Of a stretch of 23,602 nucleotides of DNA, positions 1 through 8,073 are shown piece by piece. Source of the stretch: JAWLFY01 sp964462125 (GTDB taxonomy: Bacteria; Planctomycetota; Planctomycetia; Pirellulales; Pirellulaceae); contig CAYWXT010000066.1 in assembly GCA_964462125.1 (NCBI GenBank), forward strand, positions 1 to 23,602, given 5' to 3'. Positions within the stretch are counted from its first letter, which is position 1; the number at the start of each line of letters is the position of its first letter. The notes under the pieces were generated by a model. That model was not told where the DNA came from. It searched no databases and saw nothing but the letters and a program-made list of their open reading frames with translations. The translations under genes and the position numbers were made by a program.

Positions 1-961
1 GCCCCCAGACGAGAAATCCGAGCAGGGCGAGCGCGATCGAGCTGTAGGCAATAAACCGGTAGCCGAAGATGCCCTTATGGCTGTGGACACTGATCAGCTC
101 GCTGATGATCCCGAACGCCGGCAGAATCATGATGTAGACCGCCGGATGACTGTAGAACCAGAAGAAGTGCTGGTAGGTCACCGGGTCGCCATTGAATTCG
201 GGGTCGAAGATCCCGATCTGCATCGCCCGCTCCGCGATCAGCAGCAACAGGGTGATCCCCAGTACCGGCGTCGCCAGCACCTGGATGATGCTGGTCGCGT
301 AGGTGGCCCACAGGAACAGCGGCATCCGAAACCATGTCATCCCCGGCGGCCGCATGGTGTTGATCGTGACGATGAAGTTCAACCCGGTGAAGATCGAGCT
401 GAACCCCAGAATGAACGCACCCATCGTCGCCAAGATGACGGAGGTGTCAGTCGTCGTGCTATAAGGGGTATAGAAAGTCCAGCCGGTGTCGAGACCGTTG
501 GCGGACAACGCAACCAAGAAAAATATCGCCCCAAAAATCCACAAATAGAGGCTCGTCAGATTCAGTCGCGGGAACGCCACATCCTTGGCGCCCAGCATCA
601 CCGGTAGCAAAAAGTTTCCCAGGGCCGCCGGGATGCTCGGGATGATGAACAGGAAAACCATGATCGCGCCGTGCAGCGTGAATACCTGGTTGTAGACGTT
701 GTTCGCCTGCGTCGCCTCGCCCGGCCAACCGTCGCTAAACAGCCAGCCGTCCGGAGTGAACAAGTGGAGGCGAATCCCGAGTGCCAATACGCCGCCAATC
801 AAGAAGGAGCTCACCACGCCGACCAGGTACATCAAGCCAATACGCTTGTGATCCAGCGTGAACAGCCAACTCAGGACCCCCTTGGAGTTGGTCAGAAAGT
901 TGTCACTTTCCGTGGGATAGCCCGGGTCGCGAACCTGGGTCGGAATCGATCCGGCGGACAT
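1..961 (-). CDS. ctaD: Cytochrome c oxidase subunit I (haem-copper oxidase, A2-like), 3' end outside window
   Basis: Catalytic subunit of the terminal oxidase. It holds the low-spin haem and the haem a3/CuB centre that reduces O2 to water and pumps protons. The first 320 residues are in the window and are open without a stop to the left edge, so the gene is partial at its C-terminus. I read an ATG at 961 giving MSAGSIPTQ. Visible signatures are the haem-ligand helix (FTLHGAIM), several membrane helices, and the helix VI motif WFYSHPAVYI, whose His is a CuB ligand and whose Tyr is the expected cross-linked residue. The family's usual glutamate in GHPEVY is replaced: the motif is YSHPAVY, as in A2-type oxidases such as the Rhodothermus caa3 enzyme. 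It lies 166 bp after ctaC and is probably the last complete-window cistron of the act-cox operon. Subunits III and IV would be expected beyond the left edge. Confidence 0.95.
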   Translation of the reverse strand, partial: MSAGSIPTQVRDPGYPTESDNFLTNSKGVLSWLFTLDHKRIGLMYLVGVVSSFLIGGVLALGIRLHLFTPDGWLFSDGWPGEATQANNVYNQVFTLHGAIMVFLFIIPSIPAALGNFLLPVMLGAKDVAFPRLNLTSLYLWIFGAIFFLVALSANGLDTGWTFYTPYSTTTDTSVILATMGAFILGFSSIFTGLNFIVTINTMRPPGMTWFRMPLFLWATYATSIIQVLATPVLGITLLLLIAERAMQIGIFDPEFNGDPVTYQHFFWFYSHPAVYIMILPAFGIISELISVHSHKGIFGYRFIAYSSIALALLGFLVWG

Positions 962-1127
962 ATGTACTCGTCCCTGCAATGAAAACGGGAATCGCTCGAA
1001 TGGGTTTGTCGTCAAACGGGATGACGGGACAATCGGGTCTGCTGTGTTTCAAGTCGCTACGGGGAACTGCTTTCGATGGGGAACTCGTTTGGACGGCCCA
1101 CCGGTCTGGACGCCGGGCCACCGGGAT

Positions 1128-2303
1128 CTACTCGGCCTCCGCAGGCTCCTCCGACTCCTCGGAAGGCTCCTCCGCGGTCTCCTCCTCGACGCCGTCCTCC
1201 TCCGACTCAGTTTCGCTGTTCTCGGAGAGTGTCTTCAAGTAGGCAATGATCGAATCGATGTCATCGTCGCTGAGTTGCCCCCGAAAACTGGGCATCACCG
1301 GGGGGAAGCCGGCGGTGACCTTCGCCTGGGGATTGAGAATCGATTCGCGAACGTAATTTTCGTCGGCCACCACTTCGCCGCCGGCGGTCAGCGGCCGCAA
1401 GCTGCCGTACACATTTTCGAAACTCGGGCCGGTTCGCTTCTTCCCATCGGTGGAGTGGCAACCCATGCAGCCGCGCTGCTCGTAAAGCTGCTTGCCCCAC
1501 ACCTCCGGGGCTATATCGCCGCGGGCGCTCTTCTCCTCGATCCAGGCATCGAGGTCTTCCCGCGTCTCGTGAACGACCACCACCGTTTGCATCGTGGAAT
1601 GATCGGTACCGCAATACTCGGCGCAGTACAAGTCATAGAACCGGTAGCCGTCGGGAGTGAACTGGTAGGCATCGTAGTCCCAAGTACCGTCGCCGACCTC
1701 CTCCTCGGCCGCCGCCAGTTCTTCGTCGCTGACCTTCTCGCTCGCCATCGTGGCTTGGAACCACATCTCGTTATAACGCCCCGGGACAATGTCCTTCTTC
1801 GCGCGGAACGCCGGAATGAACAAGCTGTGAATCATATCGTTACTTCGCATCGTCAGCTTGGTCGGCTCGTCGACCAAGATATGCAACTCGGGATGCTTCG
1901 TCCCCCGTCCGTAATCCATCAACCAATTCCACGTGAACGCCTCGACCTGGACTTCAAAGGCGCCCTCCGGCGGGGTCCGCATGTCTAGAAAACTGAGTGA
2001 TCCCTGGACGAACATCCACACCAACAAGAACGACGGCAGAATCGACCAGGCCAATTCCAACGGTGTGTTATGGGATTTTTGACTCTCCGCCTTCTCCCCC
2101 TTGCCCTTGAGATACCGGATGGAGAACCAGACCAAACAGAACACGATCCCAACGAAAAACACGAGACTGATCCACAGAATCATGTCGTATGTCCAGTCGA
2201 CATTCTCGGCAAAAGTCGACGCTTTGTCGGGAAACCAAAAACTGTCGGGACTGTCTCCCAGAACCAGCGCGCTCAGCGGAATCGTGGACATAAATGAATT
2301 CAT
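1128..2303 (-). CDS. ctaC: Cytochrome c oxidase subunit II with fused cytochrome c (caa3 type)
   Basis: 391-residue subunit that receives electrons and passes them to subunit I through the binuclear CuA site. Two membrane helices (about 39-61 and 84-104) anchor a periplasmic cupredoxin domain with CuA ligands H159, C227, C231, H235 and M238 (CAEYCGTDHSTM). A cytochrome c domain follows, with haem site CMGCH at 279-283 and probable axial Met337, making this a caa3-type enzyme that can take electrons directly from a complex III analogue. Two oddities are visible. About 30 acidic residues (187-218) are inserted between H159 and the CxxxC motif, where the family normally has a short turn. The last 35 residues are almost entirely Glu, Ser and Ala. 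The start at 2303 could instead be the in-frame ATG four codons later; neither has a clear ribosome binding site. Confidence 0.96.
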   Translation of the reverse strand: MNSFMSTIPLSALVLGDSPDSFWFPDKASTFAENVDWTYDMILWISLVFFVGIVFCLVWFSIRYLKGKGEKAESQKSHNTPLELAWSILPSFLLVWMFVQGSLSFLDMRTPPEGAFEVQVEAFTWNWLMDYGRGTKHPELHILVDEPTKLTMRSNDMIHSLFIPAFRAKKDIVPGRYNEMWFQATMASEKVSDEELAAAEEEVGDGTWDYDAYQFTPDGYRFYDLYCAEYCGTDHSTMQTVVVVHETREDLDAWIEEKSARGDIAPEVWGKQLYEQRGCMGCHSTDGKKRTGPSFENVYGSLRPLTAGGEVVADENYVRESILNPQAKVTAGFPPVMPSFRGQLSDDDIDSIIAYLKTLSENSETESEEDGVEEETAEEPSEESEEPAEAE

Positions 2304-2376
2304 TTTTTCGTGTTATGGTAAGCGCCGAAATTCTGGACTCCAAGGCAACCCAATCCCGATGCGTCAAATGCCCGCA

Positions 2377-3345
2377 TCAGGCTTGGGTATTTGTCACCGC
2401 AGGACCGTTGCCGGTCAGCCGCGGATCCCCCGACGAACCTCTCTCCCCCTTCTGTGCCCCGGTCCGCTTGCGTCCGACCCAATAGGGAAGCAGAAAAACC
2501 AACATTGCCACAATCGTCATCGCGCCCCCGAGCCGCATCAATTTCCAAGCCTGGGGAACGTAACTGTTACGGTCAGGATCGTAGGTGTAGCACCACAGCA
2601 GGAATTGTTGGACCGCCCCCCCCACGTTCCCCTCGCCCGCTTCGACCAGGGCTAATTTCACCTGATCGGGCGGGAAATTCACCTTCAGCGAGTAGCGGGT
2701 GATGATCCCCTCGGGCGAGACAAAGGCCAACATCGCGGGATGATAGTACTCGCCGGTTTGTTGATCGTAGTTGTAGCGGAATCCGAGCGCATCGGTGAGC
2801 CGTTCGATCACCGGCTGCGTGGCGGTGCAAAACACCCACCCCTGATCCGCCTGCGGGTGATTCTCTAACTGCCCGACATAGCTCCGCTTCGTCTCGGCGA
2901 TCCGCGCCGTCGGTTCATGCGGGTCGATGCTGACGGTCAGCACGCGGAAGTCTTCGCCCAGCCGCAGGTCAAGTTCGGCCAAAGATTCCGTCAGGGCGGT
3001 GAGTTGGACGTTGCACAGCATCGGACAGGAGCTGTAGTTCAGCGTCACGATCGTCGGCAGCTCCCCGTCGAACCAATCACCGGTCCGCAAACGCTGCCCC
3101 TGCGAATCGGTCAATGCCAACTCGGGCGGAATCTCATCCCCGAGACGCTGTTCGACAGTAACGCCTTCGACCTCCCGGGGAATGCCGTCGTTCAGGTCAA
3201 CGTCGGAACCGGCCTGAGGCGGCTGGGCGACCCCCGAGGTCGCAGCGATCCCCACAGCCCACGCGAAGGCGATCGCGAACGCCGCCAACCTGGGGAGATT
3301 CGCCCGAGGTCTAAACTTCGTCAGTGTTTTCGTTCGTTTCATCAT
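2377..3345 (-). CDS. SCO1/SenC family copper chaperone for CuA assembly
   Basis: 322-residue thioredoxin-fold protein of the SCO family, which delivers copper to, or reduces, the CuA cysteines of oxidase subunit II. The copper-binding motif is CPMLC (C107, C111) with the conserved distal His at 202 (YYHPAM). The N-terminus has a basic stretch followed by a hydrophobic segment (20-40) ending near GVAQ, read as a signal peptide or anchor. A second hydrophobic helix at about 272-291 places a basic tail at the C-terminus, so the protein is probably membrane-tethered at both ends or at the C-terminus. It sits directly ahead of ctaC, its expected client. The MM start overlaps the end of the preceding small gene by about 35 nt, suggesting translational coupling. 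Family assignment is firm; the exact start is not. Confidence 0.93.
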   Translation of the reverse strand: MMKRTKTLTKFRPRANLPRLAAFAIAFAWAVGIAATSGVAQPPQAGSDVDLNDGIPREVEGVTVEQRLGDEIPPELALTDSQGQRLRTGDWFDGELPTIVTLNYSSCPMLCNVQLTALTESLAELDLRLGEDFRVLTVSIDPHEPTARIAETKRSYVGQLENHPQADQGWVFCTATQPVIERLTDALGFRYNYDQQTGEYYHPAMLAFVSPEGIITRYSLKVNFPPDQVKLALVEAGEGNVGGAVQQFLLWCYTYDPDRNSYVPQAWKLMRLGGAMTIVAMLVFLLPYWVGRKRTGAQKGERGSSGDPRLTGNGPAVTNTQA

Positions 3346-3631
3346 TAATCTGTTCTGGTTCTCGGCTCAGCCGTTGAATTGCTTGGTCGACCGGGATCGT
3401 CACGCTACCGGTAGCCGGATCGACGCCGTATTCCGAGAGCTGGGCTCGCTGGGCTTCCAAGACTTGTTGCGGTCGACGGTACTCGCTGGCCGCTGACTTG
3501 GCCGCGTCGGTCCGTTCCGCCATCGCGTAGAACATCACCTGCACCGCCAAAGCCGTAACCGCGGTCACGATCACCGAGATCACCCCGACGATGGCGATGC
3601 GGGATACGTTCAGATCATCATACTGAGCCAT
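3311..3631 (-). CDS. Small one-helix membrane protein of the ACIII/oxidase operon
   Basis: 106-residue protein starting MAQYDDLNVSR. The reading frame continues upstream to 3745, but that part only shadows the end of actF, so I take the ATG at 3631, 40 bp after the actF stop. It has one membrane helix (about 10-33), then a polar segment with Arg-Arg-Pro and the string EYGVDPATGSVTIPVDQAIQ, and an acidic Asn/Glu-rich end. From memory, short proteins with a tyrosine-glycine-valine-Asp turn followed by R/TIPI/VD-A often sit beside sco and caa3 genes in bacteria with this operon type. That comparison is unverified. Its position between actF and sco, with overlap into sco, points to an accessory or assembly role for ACIII or the oxidase. 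No enzymatic motif is visible. Confidence 0.8.
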   Translation of the reverse strand: MAQYDDLNVSRIAIVGVISVIVTAVTALAVQVMFYAMAERTDAAKSAASEYRRPQQVLEAQRAQLSEYGVDPATGSVTIPVDQAIQRLSREPEQINDETNENTDEV

Positions 3632-3671
3632 GTCAGTCGTCTCGCTCGAATACTCGCAATGGAAAGGCTGA

Positions 3672-4913
3672 TCAAATGTTCTCAAAGGCCAATGACTCGC
3701 CGAGCCGCGGATCCCGAACCGGGACGACCTTAGCTCCCCCCGCAACCCGCAGCATCAGTCCTACCATCAATGCTACCATCCCCAGCAAACAGAGCAGGCT
3801 CGAAACGATACCGACGGCGCCGCCGAATCCGTGCCCGGCTTCCGGCATCACGACCCAGTGCAGATCGATGTAATGAAACACCAGAATGTACAGGGCCCAA
3901 AAAAACATCACGTTCGGCCGGCGGCGAACATGCCGGCTCATGGTGCCGAACAACGGCACGGCCCAATGGAGGACAATCAGCGCCAACGAGACCGCCCCCC
4001 AAGGCGCGACTCGCCGGGTGTAGAACCAGACTGTCTCCTCGGGAATGTTCCCATACCAAATCAACATGTATTGGCTGAACGCGATGTAACCCCAAAAGCA
4101 GATGAAGCCGAAAATCAGCTTCCCCAAGTCATGGTAATGTTCTGCCGTCACCTCGTCCCGCATCGCCCCGGTCCGCTGCAACACAAACGTCAACACCGTG
4201 ATCGCACAGTGCGCCGAAAGGACCGCACCTGTGAAGACGTACACCCCGAACATGGTGGAGAACCACATCGGGGCCAAACTCATCATCCAATCAAAGGCGG
4301 CGAACGTGGTGCAAAACGCGAACGCAATGACCGCCGGACCGCTGGCCGCCTGCATCCGTTCGGTCAGCGCAACGTTGCCGGTTTCGTCCTGGTCCCGGCT
4401 GCCGCGGAAGTACCAGACGGCCAGACCGGACCAGATCGCCAGATAGATCACCGATCGGATCGTGAACCAAGTGGGGTTCAGCCACCGCTCCTTCTGCTCC
4501 CAAATTTCCGCGGAGACACCGTGCTCTTCTGCGTACCCTTCGACGTTCCAATCATACAGCTCGCCGCCGACCGCGGCCGCGAGGATCGGCAGGAAGAGGA
4601 TCGCGAGCGGGATCACCATGATCATCATCAGCTCCGCCACCCGCCGGACCACGACACTCCAACCGGCGCGGCAGAGATGCTGGATCAACACAAAGAACAG
4701 ACTGCCGATCGAAAGCGTCAGGCAGTACATGAAGGCCGTCAGATAGGCCGACATGCCGAACTTTTGATCGATCGCCGAGACCCCGAGCCAAGCACCGACC
4801 AGCAGCGCGATGAAGCCGCCGATGCAAAGTGGCAGGCTGAGCCCCGCCAGCGAGCTCGGCAATTGGAAGGCCGGGTCGTCGGCCGGTTTCGAGGAGGCTT
4901 CGTGTTCAGTCAT
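3672..4913 (-). CDS. actF: ACIII subunit ActF, NrfD/PsrC-like quinone-interacting membrane protein
   Basis: 413-residue polytopic membrane protein with about ten hydrophobic helices after a short polar N-terminus. ActF is the second NrfD/PsrC-like integral subunit of Alternative Complex III, a quinol:cytochrome c oxidoreductase unrelated to bc1; together with ActC it forms the membrane core. Recognition rests on the overall hydrophobic pattern, conserved stretches such as FDWMMSL and SQYMLIWYGNIPEE, and the Act gene order. The WYGNIPEE segment parallels WYGQVPEE in ActC from this operon, reflecting their shared family. It starts at ATG 4913, 78 bp after the actD-actE stop. Which of the two NrfD-like subunits binds quinol cannot be read from sequence here. 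Confidence 0.93.
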   Translation of the reverse strand: MTEHEASSKPADDPAFQLPSSLAGLSLPLCIGGFIALLVGAWLGVSAIDQKFGMSAYLTAFMYCLTLSIGSLFFVLIQHLCRAGWSVVVRRVAELMMIMVIPLAILFLPILAAAVGGELYDWNVEGYAEEHGVSAEIWEQKERWLNPTWFTIRSVIYLAIWSGLAVWYFRGSRDQDETGNVALTERMQAASGPAVIAFAFCTTFAAFDWMMSLAPMWFSTMFGVYVFTGAVLSAHCAITVLTFVLQRTGAMRDEVTAEHYHDLGKLIFGFICFWGYIAFSQYMLIWYGNIPEETVWFYTRRVAPWGAVSLALIVLHWAVPLFGTMSRHVRRRPNVMFFWALYILVFHYIDLHWVVMPEAGHGFGGAVGIVSSLLCLLGMVALMVGLMLRVAGGAKVVPVRDPRLGESLAFENI

Positions 4914-4991
4914 CGAATTGCAATAGGGTGGCTCGGGTTTGCGTTCTCGACGGTCGCATGACTCGCCGAGCGGCGGTTGGTCTCGATCGAC

Positions 4992-6518
4992 TCAATCTTC
5001 TGGTTCTGGGTCTTGTTCTGGTTGTTGTTCTTCGTCCTCGGCCTGCCGCTGGCGCTCAGCCTCAGCCTCAGCCTGCCGCTGGCGCTCGGCCTCGGCGATC
5101 TCTTCCAGCCGCCGATCGACCTCCGCCTTCGCCGCCTGGATCGATTCCTGCAACGCCTCCGGCACCAGTTCGAGCTCGGCGTTCTGGCTGAACTGCAACG
5201 CCCGCACGTAGGCGACGATCGCCCAGCGGTCCTGGACCTCGATCTGCGAGGCGTATCCGGACATCTTGCGGGTACCGTTGGTGATCGTGCTGAACATCTT
5301 CCCGTCGGGGTACTCCGCGCGATCGAGTTTTGGTTCGAGAAGATTCGTGGGAGGGGTCCAAGTTGGTGCGAGAATCCGTTGGGCACGCTGATTGACCAGC
5401 CCGTTTCCGCGGCCATCCAACCCGTGGCAGACGGAACAATAAATCTCAAACTTCTCCTGACCGCGGCGGAATAGGTCCCCACTCAGTTCCAGCGGAACTT
5501 CCTCCAACCAGGGCATCGTGTCGACCTCCGCTTCGTCAGCAGCAGCGGGGTCCTCAGCGTTGAGGTCCTCAGCGTTGGGCTCGTCCGCGCCGGTGGCCCC
5601 GCTTGCCGCGGCGGGGTCATCCTGTTGAGCTCCCGCGTACCGGGCGACCAGACGCCGGGCACGCGACGCGTCCGCCTGGGTCAGCGCCTCGACGTCAACG
5701 CCGCTGAGAAAGTCCAGGTCTCCGTCAAAGTCGCCACGGGCGACGGTACCAGGGACGTCGCTTCGTGCAGCACGCAGATCGCCAAAGAGCGTCGAGATCT
5801 GTTGAGCGTCCTTGGCGGGCGAGAAATCCATATCGTAGAAGACATGGAACCGCGGCGAACTGCTGGTGGTGACCCGCATCTTGGCGACGATCAGGGCCGG
5901 GATCAGGGAGAGGGCAATGATCGTTCCGAGCACGATCAACAACGGTCGTGGGATCTGCTTCGATGAATCGTCTTCGACCACCGGCTCGATATGTGCTCCA
6001 CCGGTGTCGGAGAGCAACTGTTCGACCCCCGCTCGGTCATAGCGATCATCCTTGGCGTCGATGTACAGAAAAAACGTGTCATCGGTCGCTTGATCGAAAC
6101 GGGGACTGGTGAACATCGGATTGCTGAAGCGGGGCAGCTTGTTCAGCGCCCACATGCCGAAGAATGCCCCGAACGACGCCAGCAAGATCGTCAGCTCAAA
6201 AGCGACCGGGACGAACGCCGGGGTCGAAACGAAGGGCTTGCCGGAAATGATATACGGGTAATCGATCCCGTTCATCCAAATCTGCATCAGGAATGCAATC
6301 GCGGTCCCCGACAGACCGGCGATCAGGGCGATCCAAGGCAAACCGGTCGGCTTGATCCCCAGCGCCTTTTCGATACCGTGGATCGGGAACGGCGCGAAAG
6401 CATCGGTCTTGGTATACCCCGCATCGCGGACCCGGCGACAGGCAGCCAGCAACGAATCGACCGTGGAGTACTCCGCGACAATCCCGTGAATTCGCTTTTC
6501 GTGATTGGATTCGGCCAT
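4992..6518 (-). CDS. Fused ActD-ActE: DUF3341 membrane subunit joined to monohaem cytochrome c of ACIII
   Basis: 508-residue fusion of two ACIII subunits that are separate in the Rhodothermus-type operon. Residues 1-185 are the ActD (DUF3341) part, with helices at about 61-82 and 101-126 between cytosolic segments. A third helix (191-213) is followed by an ActE-like region (RFHVFYDMDF, then GTVARG), an acidic Ala/Glu/Asp linker (298-335), and a cytochrome c domain with CSVCH at 361-365 and probable axial Met419 (RKMSGY). The third helix returns the chain to the periplasm, so the haem lands on the correct side. The C-terminal 50 residues are charged and coiled-coil-like (EAERQRQAEA repeated), ending in Glu/Gln/Asp. 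The frame stays open upstream to 6674, but those residues lie over actC, so I choose ATG 6518, 8 bp after the actC stop. Confidence 0.93.
   Translation of the reverse strand: MAESNHEKRIHGIVAEYSTVDSLLAACRRVRDAGYTKTDAFAPFPIHGIEKALGIKPTGLPWIALIAGLSGTAIAFLMQIWMNGIDYPYIISGKPFVSTPAFVPVAFELTILLASFGAFFGMWALNKLPRFSNPMFTSPRFDQATDDTFFLYIDAKDDRYDRAGVEQLLSDTGGAHIEPVVEDDSSKQIPRPLLIVLGTIIALSLIPALIVAKMRVTTSSSPRFHVFYDMDFSPAKDAQQISTLFGDLRAARSDVPGTVARGDFDGDLDFLSGVDVEALTQADASRARRLVARYAGAQQDDPAAASGATGADEPNAEDLNAEDPAAADEAEVDTMPWLEEVPLELSGDLFRRGQEKFEIYCSVCHGLDGRGNGLVNQRAQRILAPTWTPPTNLLEPKLDRAEYPDGKMFSTITNGTRKMSGYASQIEVQDRWAIVAYVRALQFSQNAELELVPEALQESIQAAKAEVDRRLEEIAEAERQRQAEAEAERQRQAEDEEQQPEQDPEPED
5041..5087. repeat. 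30-bp-period direct repeat inside actD-actE
   Basis: The 17-mer gcctgccgctggcgctc occurs at 5041-5057 and again at 5071-5087, a 30-bp period. On the coding strand it encodes the repeated AERQRQAEA block of the C-terminal tail. It looks like an in-frame tandem duplication that lengthened the charged helix by ten residues. Confidence 0.9.
5551..5579. repeat. 15-bp tandem duplication in the actD-actE linker
   Basis: tcctcagcgttgagg at 5551-5565 is followed at once by tcctcagcgttggg at 5566-5579. It encodes the repeated N-A-E-D of the acidic linker ahead of the cytochrome domain. The duplication is in frame and so only changes linker length. Confidence 0.85.
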
Positions 6519-6526
6519 CGGCTCGA

Positions 6527-7930
6527 TCAGTGATCGTCGTGGGAAAGGTGAAGTTGATGCGCCAGGGTCGCCTTGGTCTCCGCCATGTTGACGACCGGAA
6601 GGAGCCGGCAAAACAGTAAGAACAACGTAAAGAACAGCCCAAACGAACCGATCAGCATGGACCAGTCGACCCACGTCGGGGTGAAGTAAGCCCAGGCACT
6701 CGGGAGGTAGTCACGCGACAGGCTGGTGATCACGATCACGAAACGTTCAAACCACATTCCGATGTTCACGAAGATCGAAATCACGAACATGATCCAGGGC
6801 GTCGTCCGGAACTTCTTGACCCAAAACAATTGCGGGCTGATCACGTTGCAGGTAACCATCGTCCAGTACGCCCAGGCATAGGGCCCGAACGCGCGGTTGA
6901 TGAACGCGAATTTCTCCTCCGGTACCTGGCCGTACCAGGCGATAAAGAACTCGGTCCCGTAGGCCAAGCCGACGATCAATCCGGTCGCCAGGATGATCTT
7001 GCACATGTTCTCCAGGTGCCGTGTCGTGATCAGCTTTTCCAGCTTGAACAACGAGCGGGCGGGAACCATCAAGGTGATCACCATCGCGAACCCGCTGAAG
7101 ATCGCTCCGGCGACAAAATAGGGCGGGAAGATCGTCGTGTGCCAGCCGGGAACCTGGGAAACGGCGAAGTCGAACGACACGATCGTGTGCACCGACAACA
7201 CCAGCGGCGCGGCAAAGGCGGCGAGCAACGCGTACGCTTTCTCGTACCGCATCCAGTGCCGCGCTGAGCCGCTCCACCCCAAACACAAGATCCCGTAGGC
7301 CATCCGCCGGTACTTGTTCTTCGAACGGTCACGGAAGGTCGCCAGGTCGGGTACCATCCCCATGTACCAGAACAGCAGCGACACCGTGCCGTAGGTGCTG
7401 ACCGCAAACACGTCCCACAGCAGCGGACTGCGGAATTGCGGCCACATCCAGAGGTTCAAACTCGGATAGGGCGCCAACCAATAAGCCATCCAGGCGCGAC
7501 CGACGTGAATCCCCGGAAACGTACCGGCACAGACCACGGCGAAGATCGTCATCGCCTCGGCCGCCCGGTTGATACTCGTCCGCCAATCCTGACGGAACAA
7601 ATACAAAATCGCGCTGATCAACGTCCCCGCGTGCCCGATCCCGACCCAAAAAACAAAGTTGACGATGGGCCAACCCCAGAACACCGGTGCTCGGTTCCCC
7701 CATACCCCAACACCGGTATACAGCAGGTAAGCGATGCAGACCCCCAGCCAACTGGCCAACGCCGCGGAGACCAAAAATCCGAAGATCCACAGCTTGCTCG
7801 GCGGCGTCTCCGCAATCTTGCACACCGATTCGGTGATCGAGTGATAGGTGGAATCGCCGAGGACCAGCGGGGCACGCTGGCCGGGGCGTTCAACCGTGTT
7901 GTCGAGTCCGGATGGGATCGCCAGGGACAT
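6527..7930 (-). CDS. actC: ACIII subunit ActC, NrfD/PsrC-like membrane protein
   Basis: 467-residue integral membrane protein with roughly ten helices. It is homologous to the PsrC/NrfD membrane anchors and forms the core of Alternative Complex III with ActF, interacting with quinol and with the Fe-S region of ActB. Recognisable stretches include the early HAGTLISAIL helix with the following RQDWRTSINRAAEAMT loop, GWHTTIFPPYFVAGAIFSG, and FFIAWYGQVPEE. The start is ATG 7930 (MSLAIPSG). The stop lies 8 bp before the actD-actE start, so the two are probably translated in tandem. The gap to the actB stop upstream is 143 bp, in which I see no gene. The short C-terminus ends in a His-Asp cluster (SHDDH). 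Confidence 0.95.
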   Translation of the reverse strand: MSLAIPSGLDNTVERPGQRAPLVLGDSTYHSITESVCKIAETPPSKLWIFGFLVSAALASWLGVCIAYLLYTGVGVWGNRAPVFWGWPIVNFVFWVGIGHAGTLISAILYLFRQDWRTSINRAAEAMTIFAVVCAGTFPGIHVGRAWMAYWLAPYPSLNLWMWPQFRSPLLWDVFAVSTYGTVSLLFWYMGMVPDLATFRDRSKNKYRRMAYGILCLGWSGSARHWMRYEKAYALLAAFAAPLVLSVHTIVSFDFAVSQVPGWHTTIFPPYFVAGAIFSGFAMVITLMVPARSLFKLEKLITTRHLENMCKIILATGLIVGLAYGTEFFIAWYGQVPEEKFAFINRAFGPYAWAYWTMVTCNVISPQLFWVKKFRTTPWIMFVISIFVNIGMWFERFVIVITSLSRDYLPSAWAYFTPTWVDWSMLIGSFGLFFTLFLLFCRLLPVVNMAETKATLAHQLHLSHDDH

Positions 7931-8073
7931 GGATTGCAGTCTGTCGGGAAAGGGGCGTCAGTCAGGTCGTTTCGGCCAGAACGTTTCCGCCAGGAAAATA
8001 TTCGGCACTCGCCAGTGGAATCATGTTCGAAAGGAGTCGCGTTGAAGAAAACGGCGCGGATGCAAGGGGTGGC

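Noticed and set aside
1044..1988. Long plus-strand open frame opposite ctaC
   Set aside because: It is the antisense shadow of a strongly supported gene in GC-rich DNA and has no recognisable protein features.
3632..3745. Upstream start for the 106-residue membrane protein
   Set aside because: The additional 38 residues mirror the 3' end of actF in another frame and would bury the hydrophobic helix; ATG 3631 fits the spacing.
3831..4961. 376-codon plus-strand frame opposite actF
   Set aside because: The composition (Arg, His, Pro, Gln rich) is typical of antisense frames, and actF on the other strand is certain.
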